From NCBI GenBank assembly GCA_023460795.1, contig JAEWPC010000033.1, positions 202,119 to 266,118 of the forward strand: DNA of 64,000 bases, read 5' to 3'. Source of the stretch: Bacillota bacterium (lineage in GTDB: Bacteria > Bacillota > Bacilli > Paenibacillales > Paenibacillaceae). The position numbers and the translations under genes are program-made. Positions within the stretch are counted from its first letter, which is position 1. Each line of letters starts with the position of its first letter. This document shows, in pieces, positions 41,807 to 49,889 of the stretch. The notes beneath the pieces were generated by a model. It was given only the letters and a program-made list of their open reading frames with translations. It made no database searches and was not told where the DNA came from.

Positions 41807-42124
41807 ATGGCTATCGTTCACATTGATGATGCTCAGTTAGCCGCAATAATTCGCGAACAGCTTGCTCAACTTATATACGAGGCTAGACAGGCGCAAAGTA
41901 AACAGTTGCAGATAGAGCAGACAGTGACTCGGCTGGATCCTATTCTCGACGTAAAAGACGTTGCTTCGTACCTTAAGGTCAGCGTGTTCACCGTTAAGAA
42001 CCGCCTCCGGTCCGGTGAGCTGCGAGGCTACAAGCAAGGAGGTTACTGGCGCATCAAACGCGAATGGTTACTTGAGTACGAACGATCTTTAACAGGCGAA
42101 TCGATGCAGGAGGGTGTTCAATAG
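41807..42124 (+). CDS. HTH_17 excisionase-like DNA-binding protein (105 aa)
   Basis: An N-terminal helix similar to that of the preceding DUF771-like protein (IDDAQLAAIIREQLAQLI) is fused to a helix_turn_helix_17 domain (ILDVKDVASYLKVSVFTVKNRLRSGELRGYK in part). GGGAGGGG lies six bases before ATG 41807; ATG 41801 is too close to it. Confidence 0.7.
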   Translation: MAIVHIDDAQLAAIIREQLAQLIYEARQAQSKQLQIEQTVTRLDPILDVKDVASYLKVSVFTVKNRLRSGELRGYKQGGYWRIKREWLLEYERSLTGESMQEGVQ

Positions 42125-42299
42125 AGCCATTCTACGATGAGCTTAGGTTGAAGCTGAAATGCGATGTCCAGCATACTCTCGTGGAAACTAACTGACTATC
42201 AGGGCAAAACATTGGTTTAGCTTCGGCATTACAAGAAGGGGGAGTTCACATTAATATTATGGGGTGTGCGCAGCTCCCATTTTGGTGGTGATAATTAAT

Positions 42300-42488
42300 A
42301 TGGGGAAACGACGTTCTATTACTAAACTGAGAATCGGTGGCCATTACTTCGAAGTGGAAGGTAAGCTCGTGGAGATCGACCCTCTTATGACCGATCTACC
42401 CGCAAGATGCAAATTGATTTGGGTTGAGACAATGACCGGTAATAAGTACAAACTAGTTAAGAGTAATCGCGAGGCACGAAATGTCTAA
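42300..42488 (+). CDS. Small hypothetical island protein (62 aa)
   Basis: A beta-rich 62-residue frame (KLRIGGHYFEVEGKLVEIDP). GGTGG lies about 11 bases before the ATG. No family recognised. Confidence 0.4.
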   Translation: MGKRRSITKLRIGGHYFEVEGKLVEIDPLMTDLPARCKLIWVETMTGNKYKLVKSNREARNV

Positions 42489-42689
42489 GCACTTCAGGCA
42501 GATGTATACTTGGCAAGTGGGCGATAAGTGAGCGGACCATTCGCTGGTTCTCAATGCCTTTTACGTCGGCGAGCGGTGGTGGGCTACGAAGATAGTTAAG
42601 CCTCCCAGCCTCAACTGTCACCTGACTGTAAAGGCTACTAGAATAAAATACGCGAATAGCTGCTCGAATTCGAACAGTAACCATATAAA

Positions 42690-42714
42690 AAAAACGAGCC
42701 AGCAATGGCTCGTC
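42690..42714 (-). terminator. Terminator of the replication-relaxation operon
   Basis: ACGAGCC and GGCTCGT arms around six bases are followed on the minus strand by eight T. Confidence 0.75.
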
Positions 42715-42783
42715 AATAAAGAGTTTTTGGAGTGGAGGATGATCACCACTCCTTTTCTATTTCGGTGAAGCGGGTATCTGAGC

Positions 42784-44058
42784 TCAGACTAATGGGTTAG
42801 CATAAGAAATTGACTCGCCCCTAGAATCTCTCCAACGTGGCTCATCAACGGTATTTAGCCACAACGCCGAGCTGAAGATAGATGTTAATTCTTCTTCGGC
42901 ATCAAATCCTTTAAAGATCAGCGGAGCGGGCTTACTATCTGATCGTACAAGTACAGGAATGAAGCGGGTAACGTCCGTCATATTCGAATAACGTCCCCTG
43001 GCTGTGCTCAACCACAGATACCATGCGTAGAGTCTAGCTAGACCCAATGTCTCAAATTGTTCGACGCGCTCAAATGCAAACATTCGATCCGGAGTGGAAC
43101 CCGATAAAGAAAATACCGGCTGCTCCCAGTCAAGTCCTTGTCCGGAGTTGAGGATCCCAATATTAACTGTTGCAGATCGGTAACGAATCACTTTGGAGTA
43201 GAACTCATTGAATTGATGAACCCGCTCCCCTTGGCGAACAACGACGCGTTCGAGCTCGGTGACACCGTTAATGCCGATCAAATTGAAGCGGGTCCGCCAC
43301 TCACTTAATTCGGACCAGAAGATGCTGGAGATTAGACTCCAACGCTTCAGCATGCCGTTATACGAATCCTTGTTGCAGACAAAGATGACACCTTCAGGCA
43401 GGCTCTCCCCCGACTCATGGAGATGCTCTAGGTACCGTCTGTAGGACTGAAACTTTTCCCTCAACTTCTCCCCAAACTCAGTCCCCCGGTCCACCTCAAG
43501 GAGGTAGCGACCACTTCTGATAAGCAGCTCCCCGTCGGGTTTAAATCGATTAACGATCCCATCTACATCATACTTAACGGATGCATAGCGGTTGTCCCTG
43601 TAATCAATCTCGTAATCCGGATAGGAGTGCTTGAGGCGCTCAAGCCGAAGCAGGACGCTTGCGACAATTAGATGATGTAGGATGACAGGGGATGATACTT
43701 TAGGGGGCCGCTGCAGGTCGTATGGGAAGTCTCCAAAGTCTCGTTCCCACCCGGTTCCAATATGCCCCGGGTAAATCCCGAACAATTCAGCAGCATACTC
43801 GTGACCCGCTTCAGAGAGATAAATCAGGTCTTTGGTGCGACCGATCTTAATTGGTTCGCGAATGATCATTCGTTGCTCCTCGAGTTTCTGAAGATCCTTG
43901 TAGGTATTCTTGGTAAACGATTGAGAAGCGGGACGGCCAGTGAAGCGGTAGGACAATTCTTCAATGAGTTGCTCATACAGTAGGCCGCGGTATTCGAACA
44001 AGATTTTTACGATCGTCTTTTGCTTTCTCGGCATCAAGTTAGAATGAAAGAGGCTCAT
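42784..44058 (-). CDS. Replication-relaxation family protein
   Basis: A 424-residue protein matching the replication-relaxation (Replic_Relax) family. An N-terminal winged helix region (IVKILFEYRGLLYEQLIEEL) precedes LYLSEAGHEYA, and HHLIVASVLLRLE introduces the nuclease-like core VDGIVNRFKPDGELLI...LLEVDRGTE. The family is found on plasmids and integrative elements near origins or transfer genes, and its role is poorly known. It starts inside the stop of the HTH gene upstream (4-base overlap), so the two are coupled. Confidence 0.72.
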   Translation of the reverse strand: MSLFHSNLMPRKQKTIVKILFEYRGLLYEQLIEELSYRFTGRPASQSFTKNTYKDLQKLEEQRMIIREPIKIGRTKDLIYLSEAGHEYAAELFGIYPGHIGTGWERDFGDFPYDLQRPPKVSSPVILHHLIVASVLLRLERLKHSYPDYEIDYRDNRYASVKYDVDGIVNRFKPDGELLIRSGRYLLEVDRGTEFGEKLREKFQSYRRYLEHLHESGESLPEGVIFVCNKDSYNGMLKRWSLISSIFWSELSEWRTRFNLIGINGVTELERVVVRQGERVHQFNEFYSKVIRYRSATVNIGILNSGQGLDWEQPVFSLSGSTPDRMFAFERVEQFETLGLARLYAWYLWLSTARGRYSNMTDVTRFIPVLVRSDSKPAPLIFKGFDAEEELTSIFSSALWLNTVDEPRWRDSRGESISYANPLV

Positions 44059-44243
44059 TGGCTATTCACCGCCGTTCCTTCCATTTGAGCAATCCATTCA
44101 TTGATGGTCTCCAACCGAAAGAAGATTCGGTTGCGGATCCGGAAGAATGGAATAGAGCGCTCCCGAACCAAGGCGTAAATCGTGGTGGTCGAGACGCCAA
44201 GAAGATCTGCTAAATCAATTACGGTGAGGGTGTTTTTAGACAT
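44055..44243 (-). CDS. Small HTH_17 DNA-binding protein (62 aa)
   Basis: A MerR/excisionase-like HTH: LTVIDLADLLGVSTTTIYAL then PFFRIRNRIFFRLETINEWI. It resembles the protein at 31195. AGAGGTG lies eight bases before ATG 44243. It probably controls or assists the coupled replication-relaxation protein. Confidence 0.75.
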   Translation of the reverse strand: MSKNTLTVIDLADLLGVSTTTIYALVRERSIPFFRIRNRIFFRLETINEWIAQMEGTAVNSQ

Positions 44244-44817
44244 CGTGAAGCACCTCTTTCGGTTTATGGTCAAATCGTTAGCCCTGGATAAAATAAGTCA
44301 GCCGGCGGGCTATCCGGCAATTGTAGTACTCGAGTCTAGTGGAGGGATTGGCGGTAGTTAGCTGTTTACGGGGCTTTAGCCGGGAGAAAATACTGTATTC
44401 TTTGCGCTACTACAGACACTACGAGAGTGCTCGTGTCGGCATTGTGGTCTGTAGTACTCGTCATCGTTTGTTTAATTATCGCAAGGTCCTTTTGGACACA
44501 AAAATAACGACCTGATATTTTCAGCTCGTTTTCTCATTTGGGCAGACTGCCCCTGTATTTAATTGAAAACCTCATCGAGAGGTAATGGGCCTTTGCAGGC
44601 GCTTGAGCACGGCAGTTGCCGTGAAATCGGTCCCCAATTGGCGACACGTTAGGCGGCATAGCCGCAAAGTTGCTACAAATGTGAGGACGAACCTCACAAC
44701 TACATAATAACTAGTAAATAATGATAATGTCAAATCATCTTCTGCACGCCCAATTGCCCTGGCTTTACCTCCCATGCTTATTTCACCTTTAGTTCGTGAT
44801 GCTTTTTAGGATCTCAG
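44244..44817. other. Non-coding region with paired repeats, candidate origin or control site
   Basis: TACTACAGAC (44408-44417) and its exact complement GTCTGTAGTA (44447-44456) form a hairpin. TGTAGTACTCG occurs at 44322-44332 and again at 44450-44460. No supported gene is present. The site lies upstream of the HTH/replication-relaxation pair. Confidence 0.45.
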
Positions 44818-45090
44818 TCAATGTACCTCTCGGCCGCGAGCACGCGCCATCTTGACCTGTCTTTGCGCTCGGCCGGCCATTCTCGCCAACTCGGGGTCAG
44901 ACGATAAGCGATCAGGCAGTTACATATGATCCACAGCACTTTTGGTGGGTGTCGGCGAGTATGAGTCTTTCACCCACACGTTGCGGTGGATCCCAAGCTT
45001 GCGTTGTTTTAACATGACGGACTGATCGTCGATATCCTCCAGCGGTCCCAGTAACCGTGAACGTCCGTTCGTCTGCCACAGGGAAGCCGA
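44818..45090 (-). pseudogene. Possible decayed minus-strand gene
   Basis: One minus frame reads LGPLEDIDDQSVMLKQRKLG through to TKSAVDHM, meets a TAA, then continues as LPDRLSSDPELARMAGRAQR to a final TGA. Composition looks coding on both sides of the stop. No start codon was identified and the family is not recognised. Confidence 0.35.
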
Positions 45091-45220
45091 TCAGCAGGTC
45101 GCCGATCGGCAAGGCTGGTTCTGGTTCTAATTGATTACCGAGTCATTCGACTACTTTAAATTTGTCAATTATGCTTTAAACGTGAGCAATATTATGTTCA
45201 GTATAACTGAGTATCAACCA

Positions 45221-45913
45221 CTATAATAATGGGTGATGATCAGTATTCCCTTGAATGTATTCAGAAAAAGCTTTAACGGTCACGCGATTATGCCGTCCAT
45301 CGTAAGTAGAACTATCTTTGTTATAAGCAGAATATTTACCGAATATTACAAATGAGCCATTGAATTCTCTGATAACAGGTCGAGCTTCTTCAGGTAATCG
45401 CATTTCTTTTCCGTTTTCGTCTCGCCCATAATATCCTTGATCCCATACATAGCGTTCCTCATACTCGCCAGGACTAAGCTCGCATAACTCCTCGTATGCA
45501 CCGTTGGAACTATCATAGATCCCTGAGGGTTTTAACTTTGCTGTTTCAAGGTGAAAATAATACCATTGAGAATCAGAACCGAACGCATAAAAGGTAAGCT
45601 TATCTGGTCTAACTATTGTGGCTGTTCCATCACTCAATAATTCAATGCAACCTTGCTCACCGGCTCGACCAGAACCTGTTAAGTCAAAGCCTCCACCACG
45701 CGGGCAAAACATATGGTTGGAGTTTCTAACTCTACCGATCAAATCTAAGATTTTTGTAATTTGATCAATCTGAGTCCAGGTAGCTTCATGTATAGCGCCA
45801 TGTGGGAATATAGAATTTATTAGGTCCGACCATCTTTTCTTTCCTTCGATATCTCGCTTTGAGTGTAATTCAGCAACTTCCTTGTACCATTCCTCAGAAT
45901 AAGGTTTTGCCAC
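45221..45913 (-). CDS. Hypothetical protein (230 aa)
   Basis: A soluble 230-residue protein without recognised domain. It starts MAKPYSEEWYKEVAELHSKR and contains several Trp/Tyr-rich beta segments (DSQWYYFHLETAKLKPSG). The GTG start has AGGAGG eight bases upstream. It lies among decayed DNA near the right end, where islands often carry cargo such as defence or toxin genes; no such function can be shown here. Confidence 0.6.
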   Translation of the reverse strand: MAKPYSEEWYKEVAELHSKRDIEGKKRWSDLINSIFPHGAIHEATWTQIDQITKILDLIGRVRNSNHMFCPRGGGFDLTGSGRAGEQGCIELLSDGTATIVRPDKLTFYAFGSDSQWYYFHLETAKLKPSGIYDSSNGAYEELCELSPGEYEERYVWDQGYYGRDENGKEMRLPEEARPVIREFNGSFVIFGKYSAYNKDSSTYDGRHNRVTVKAFSEYIQGNTDHHPLL

Positions 45914-46284
45914 ATTAATACCTCCTCAGAAAGATATGCTTATTATAGCATTCAAAAGTTAAAGTTTGGAATACACCCCAATTTCCTCTTTATTTATCTT
46001 TCGTGACTAATTCACTTAACGTAGCTGTCGGATACTTTGAGCGCTGATGTCAAAAATAGTACAGAAGAACTTGTCGTTTCTTGGCTGCCAGTGCTATTGG
46101 GGGAGTTTTGCAATCTGCATCAATTTCAAATAGATCTCACCTCGCCAAAGTTAATCAGAATAGGATCCTTGGCGCAAACCTATGGCTCCTTATATTGAAC
46201 CGCAAGACAGGGTATGAAGGTTGCTATTGTTAAAGGGTTCATTCCTCAGGAATGTAGAACACAAGAGATATTCTGAATTTTGGA
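45914..46284. other. No gene seen
   Basis: No supported frame, repeat or RNA gene was found. The left end should contain the promoter of the 45221 gene on the minus strand, but no clear boxes stand out. Confidence 0.4.
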
Positions 46285-46314
46285 TACACAAAAACCATCG
46301 GATTGCTCCGATGG
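46285..46314 (-). terminator. Terminator of the PemK-like gene
   Basis: CCATCGGA and TCCGATGG arms around four bases are followed on the minus strand by TTTTTGTGT. Confidence 0.7.
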
Positions 46315-46447
46315 CTCGTGTGGGTTCCTCTAGGGAACCAGAGTATGTGATTGCATTGTATTGCAAGAGCCCCTCGAAGGAGCCTGAGTTGTTACTTCTT
46401 AGAACAGTATACGCTGGATTGAGTCAAAACGCAACTAACAGTTGCCC

Positions 46448-47059
46448 TTATAGCTGGGGGCCAGGCGCAGGTGGGGTGTTTCCCGCGCTTCTGAGGTTCT
46501 GAGGACGGTTTAAGCCTTTAGTAGTGAAGCGGTCCGATATTTTTGCATATAGATCCTTTAATTTCGGCACAGGGATAACGATAATCTGATCTCCAGATCT
46601 TAGAGGTGCCTTGATTCTTAACTTGCTCACCGCTCTCATCTGACTTACTTTTGCAATGCTTTTGGTGCCCTGCGGATAACGGCTAAGAGTGTTAATCTCG
46701 GGTATCTCACCTAAGTCGACATCATTCCAGTTAACGGCTTTGTTTGGTCGTTCAGATCCTAGAGGAATGACCATAACAGTATGCGACGATTTAGCGTTGT
46801 CCTCCACAACAATAGCAAAGTGACTGCCCCCGAGTTCGGATCCAGGGTTATATCCTAACTCCACAGATAGCACAGTGCCTGCACTGTAACTTAAAGTTTC
46901 AGTTAATGGATCAAACGTAGGCTCCCTTTGGAGATAGGTACTGTAGAGTTGCAGCCAGTCCACCATGAGTTGTTGATTAAATGAGTTCATTGTTAGGATT
47001 TCGGACTTCAGCTGCATCAAGGCGGCATCTATCCCACCACTAGCATTCCCTGACGACAC
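46448..47059 (-). CDS. PemK/MazF-like toxin-domain protein with N-terminal extension
   Basis: A 203-residue protein. Residues about 66-175 follow the PemK/MazF fold: YSAGTVLSVELGYNPGSELGGSHFAIVV (seen in part), VMVIPLGS and TKSIAKVSQMRAVSK. MazF-type toxins are ribonucleases. Here the toxin domain carries a helical extension of about 65 residues that could mimic or replace an antitoxin; no separate antitoxin gene is adjacent. The GTG start has GAAGGGGG upstream. It lies near attR, the usual place for island stability cargo. Confidence 0.7.
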   Translation of the reverse strand: MSSGNASGGIDAALMQLKSEILTMNSFNQQLMVDWLQLYSTYLQREPTFDPLTETLSYSAGTVLSVELGYNPGSELGGSHFAIVVEDNAKSSHTVMVIPLGSERPNKAVNWNDVDLGEIPEINTLSRYPQGTKSIAKVSQMRAVSKLRIKAPLRSGDQIIVIPVPKLKDLYAKISDRFTTKGLNRPQNLRSAGNTPPAPGPQL

Positions 47060-47148
47060 ATCTTTACCCCCTTCGCGTCTTAACTACATAATCATCATAA
47101 ATTTGCCGTCAGAAAATGTCAGCAATTTTATTTCGCCGAAACTAGTCA

Positions 47149-47382
47149 GAGGATAATTTACTCGACCGGAACGACGACTGGCGTGATGTCTTTGTGTAGC
47201 CTCGGCATACGGATAACAAGGCGCGGTTGCTGCCGGGCAAGCATGCTTGGGATCCGCGGGGAAAAGAATAGCACGATCGGGTTTGTGCCGGCTTTACGTG
47301 ATCGAGGAGGGGATTGACGAGTTCCTTTCCGACGTCTACGTCGCCGGCTCCATGTCTAACCACTACACATATGCTGCCATCA
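47149..47382 (+). pseudogene. Relic of a second primase-helicase gene
   Basis: The frame EDNLLDRNDDWRD aligns with VDNLLAQYDSWTD of the protein at 32399. After an in-frame TAG, PRHTDNKA aligns with PRHPEDKP and WDPRGK with QDPREK. After a frameshift, LYVIEEGIDEFLSDVY and GSMSNHYTY align with AYPIEKAIDSFLSEIY and GSMANRYTY. Only the part equivalent to residues 207-285 is left. Divergence exceeds simple duplication, so it derives from a related element. Confidence 0.75.
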
Positions 47383-47510
47383 TGTTCGGTTGCAACAGAA
47401 AACCCGCTCCTTTACAAATAAGAAGGGTGGGTTGAATTACAAATGGAAGGTAACAGGGCATTGTCGCTTTATTGTTCTTTACCTTTAATTATCAAACGTT
47501 ATCATGAATT

Positions 47511-47530
47511 TTTGCGGCAGTTTTGCGGCA
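47511..47530. repeat. Two TTTGCGGCA direct repeats, candidate integrase arm sites (right)
   Basis: TTTGCGGCA at 47511 and 47522, 11 bases apart, matches the three copies near attL in sequence, spacing and orientation. Confidence 0.6.
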
Positions 47531-47579
47531 GGTACGAATTGGAGAGGAAGAGGAGAGGCATAAGGACAAATGGACGAAA

Positions 47580-47612
47580 AAAAGAGAGCCCTTGTAGTTC
47601 TAAGGCTCTCGG
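47580..47612 (-). terminator. Island-borne terminator for tRNA-Val
   Basis: On the minus strand GAGAGCCTT and AAGGGCTCTC arms are followed by TTTTTTTC, just downstream of the tRNA-Val CCA. The island supplies it in place of the displaced terminator at 28588. Confidence 0.7.
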
Positions 47613-47621
47613 TCGCTTATG

Positions 47622-47669
47622 TATGGTGATCTGAACAGGGATCGAACCTGTGACCCCCACCCTGTCAAG
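47622..47669 (-). repeat. attR: 48-bp repeat inside the intact tRNA-Val gene
   Basis: This matches attL (28630-28677) exactly and covers the 3' half of tRNA-Val. Integration therefore restores a complete tRNA gene. Confidence 0.9.
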
Positions 47670-47700
47670 ATGGTGCTCTCCCAGCTGAGCTATCAGATCA
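47624..47700 (-). tRNA. tRNA-Val (GAC)
   Basis: A 77-base cloverleaf with TGATCTG/CAGATCA acceptor stem, CCATC/GGTGG anticodon stem, TTGACAG loop (anticodon GAC) and encoded CCA. It is the integration site of the island; its 3' half is shared with attL. Confidence 0.93.
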
Positions 47701-47732
47701 AGTAGTGACTTACGTCAACAGCGACATTTAAT

Positions 47733-47761
47733 ATAATATCAACTTGGACGTCGTAAGTCAA
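47733..47761 (-). promoter_or_regulatory. Sigma-A promoter of tRNA-Val
   Basis: On the minus strand TTGACT (47756-47761) and TATTAT (47733-47738) are 17 bases apart, about 30 bases upstream of the tRNA. Confidence 0.7.
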
Positions 47762-47785
47762 CACATTTCTTGAAATTTGTTTCGA

Positions 47786-47896
47786 TCAATTCTCGTCGTC
47801 TTCCCACTTGCGGGAATAGGCTTTCTTCGTGACGGCGAGAACGAGCCAAATGATGAGTACCGTAATGATGCCTGCGATGACATAAGTCGTAACCAA
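47786..47896 (-). CDS. Small membrane protein (36 aa)
   Basis: A TTG start with GGAAGGATG upstream encodes one membrane helix (TYVIAGIITVLIIWLVLAV) and a charged tail (KKAYSRKWEDDEN). Stop codons precede the TTG in frame. The size and pattern fit a conserved small membrane protein; no family named. Confidence 0.5.
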   Translation of the reverse strand: MVTTYVIAGIITVLIIWLVLAVTKKAYSRKWEDDEN

Positions 47897-47930
47897 CGTT
47901 CATCATCCTTCCGTTCGCGATCCTGCTCCA

Positions 47931-48689
47931 TTATAGCCGATTCAGGGCGAAAGTTAAAGGATCGATCTCGTATTTCACGTGCTGGTCGATGAACGTCATC
48001 AAACCTGTGCGGCCGATAAAATCAGGCTGATTGTCGCCGTAATGCATCAGATGAGTAATCTTCTGGATGTCGGGCGGCAGCGTCAGCAACTGAGACAGGC
48101 AAGCATGGACGACGCCTGGCGGATGAAGCTGGCAATCGTGGAAGATCAGACGGATATCCTGTTCTTCGACAAGCGACTGCAGCAAGTCGTAGTCGAACAG
48201 CATGTCCCCGGAGTAGAAGAAATGGTCGTTAATAACAAGCGAGTAGTTCGGTTTATTGGGAATGTGTGGCGTTCTGAGCAATTTGATGCGGAGACCCGGC
48301 AACACTTCGTAGGCGGTTCCTTCCGACATCGGATAGACGTCGAAGTAAGACTCAAGGGAAGGCATCTCGTCTTGGTACATGCCGCCCTTCAACGAAGACT
48401 CCCATAACGTCTCGACGAGCGTATCCGCAATGTAGAGCTTCGGCTTTCTTTTATAAATGAATTTCATCTGGAACCCGAATTCTTCAAGTCCCCCGATGTG
48501 GTCCGCGTGGATGTGCGTGAGCAGTACGGCATCGATCTGATCGAACGTGATTCCGAGTTCGTATAGCGACTTCGGAGCCGTTATTCCGCAATCGACCAGC
48601 AAGGTTTGGCCATTCAACGTAAATAAAGCATTATTGTTATGGAACGCTTTAGCGAAAGCGCTTCCTGTACCTAGCATTTGTACGTTCAA
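47931..48689 (-). CDS. Metallo-beta-lactamase fold hydrolase (RNase Z-like)
   Basis: A 252-residue MBL-fold protein with MLGTGSAFAKAFHNNN at the start, THIHADHIGG as the metal motif, FYSGDM and a late FHDCQ ligand. This resembles the ElaC/RNase Z and YycJ-like branch of stand-alone hydrolases; the tRNase flexible arm is not seen. The TTG start has AGGGAGG upstream. Substrate unknown. Confidence 0.82.
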   Translation of the reverse strand: MNVQMLGTGSAFAKAFHNNNALFTLNGQTLLVDCGITAPKSLYELGITFDQIDAVLLTHIHADHIGGLEEFGFQMKFIYKRKPKLYIADTLVETLWESSLKGGMYQDEMPSLESYFDVYPMSEGTAYEVLPGLRIKLLRTPHIPNKPNYSLVINDHFFYSGDMLFDYDLLQSLVEEQDIRLIFHDCQLHPPGVVHACLSQLLTLPPDIQKITHLMHYGDNQPDFIGRTGLMTFIDQHVKYEIDPLTFALNRL

Positions 48690-48873
48690 TCGAGAGCCTC
48701 CCTAGCGCCTGTCCGCGTTACGTTTCATTGTTTTACTGTACCATATTTTACCTCGTTAAAATAGACATTTTCTAAACAACCGCATAGGTAAGCAGTAGCG
48801 CCGCGGAACGTCGCCGCATAGGCTGATCGAAGGCAGGTTCATTGCTGTCAGCGTAACGGGAGGTAGATTCCGA

Positions 48874-49074
48874 TTGGCGAAAGGGAAGAAGAAGAAGAAG
48901 GCGTCTCATTCGACGGATTCAAGGAGACCGCAGATGAGAATCGTGACGTCCGACGTATGTGCCGTATGTAAAACCCCGTGCGCGCGGGGGTTGAGGTATT
49001 TGGCGCGAATGAGTCAGCCGGGCGAGATCGGCAACGGCGTGCCGTGCGTTCTAACGTTACCCGGACGTAAATAG
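48874..49074 (+). CDS. Small Cys-containing protein (66 aa)
   Basis: A TTG start with GGGAGG upstream encodes a Lys-rich leader (AKGKKKKKASH) and a compact part with CAVCKTPCARG and a later Cys (GVPCVLTL), a possible zinc site. Codon pattern looks like that of core genes. Function unknown. Confidence 0.6.
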   Translation: MAKGKKKKKASHSTDSRRPQMRIVTSDVCAVCKTPCARGLRYLARMSQPGEIGNGVPCVLTLPGRK

Positions 49075-49281
49075 ATTGTTGTAAAGGCCTCGTTCGTATG
49101 CGATACCCCTGCATGCATTTCCCGGGCAAGCGCAGGCTTCGCCACGTTCCGACAGCCGCATGCGACCGCCCGTACGCGGACATCCGATAAAATTGAAGAA
49201 AAAATCGTTCGCCCGCGCAACTTTCTGTCCCATTGTCGGTATAACCAAATACAGACAGGAATGCGAGTCGGAAGGACGGCG

Positions 49282-49875
49282 ATGGGTTGCATGAAATTTC
49301 GTAAGCTATTGATCTCCACGTTAGCGATCGCCTTATTGGGCGGTACTGCCGTATACGCGGCGGATGCGGTCATACAGAAGATGCGCGTCGTGGTGAACAA
49401 GAAGGAAGTCGACGACGCGGGCTTGCTCGTGGACGGCAAATCCTATGTATCGGTAAAGGCGTTAAGCGAGAAGGTTGACGGGATTTTCCTATGGGACGAA
49501 GGTGCGAAGAAGGTATCGATTTATAAGCCTAACGTGCATATGATCACCAGGAAAGACGGCAACATGTTCACCGACGTGCCTAAAGGATATAAAGTCAAAT
49601 TCAACGTGTTCTCGCAGATCGACAGCTTGAAGGTCGACATCAGCGCGTTCAAGGTTACGATCGACGATCCGTACGGAGAGAGCACTTGGATCGACGGCCG
49701 TTCCGCGAACGACAAGGATTTCCCCGAAGTCGGCAAAGAAAACTTCTACTTCCTGACCAGCGATATAACGTACTCGTTCGATAGCGCGGGCAAATACGTG
49801 ATTCGTTTCTGGATGAAGCCGGACGGAGAGAGCAACTATCAAGTCGTGTCCGAGAAAGTCATTAACTCCAAATAA
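49282..49875 (+). CDS. Secreted copper-amine-oxidase-N/stalk domain protein
   Basis: A 197-residue secreted protein with signal peptide (LAIALLGGTAVYAAD). A stalk-type region follows (VVVNKKEVDDAGLLVDGKSYVSVKALSEKVDG in part), then a beta-rich C-terminal domain (YVIRFWMKPDGESNY). GGAAGG lies six bases before ATG 49282. Stalk domains are common envelope modules in Paenibacillaceae; the role is unknown. Confidence 0.78.
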   Translation: MGCMKFRKLLISTLAIALLGGTAVYAADAVIQKMRVVVNKKEVDDAGLLVDGKSYVSVKALSEKVDGIFLWDEGAKKVSIYKPNVHMITRKDGNMFTDVPKGYKVKFNVFSQIDSLKVDISAFKVTIDDPYGESTWIDGRSANDKDFPEVGKENFYFLTSDITYSFDSAGKYVIRFWMKPDGESNYQVVSEKVINSK

Positions 49876-49889
49876 CCGCGTTACGGCCA

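Larger units (their letters stand above)
28630..47669. mobile_element. 19-kb integrated island in tRNA-Val, PICI-like left half
   Basis: The 48-bp direct repeats at both ends, a tyrosine integrase at the left end facing attL and short repeats inside both ends define the element. Left-half gene order is integrase, repressor, divergent Cro-like gene, excisionase-like gene, small genes, primase-helicase, origin candidate and terminase-small-subunit relics. That is the plan of phage-inducible chromosomal islands. No capsid, portal or large terminase genes were seen. The right half has small HTH proteins, a replication-relaxation protein and a PemK-like toxin, separated by decayed stretches, so the island may be composite and partly defective. 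Confidence 0.85.

Noticed and set aside
44572..44775. Minus-strand frame of 67 codons
   Set aside because: No ribosome site, low-quality composition, within decayed DNA.
46221..46502. Plus-strand frame of 93 codons
   Set aside because: It crosses the terminator and 3' end of the PemK-like gene and lacks a ribosome site.
28630..47669. Integrative conjugative element
   Set aside because: No relaxase, coupling protein or type IV secretion genes were found; only a replication-relaxation family protein is present.
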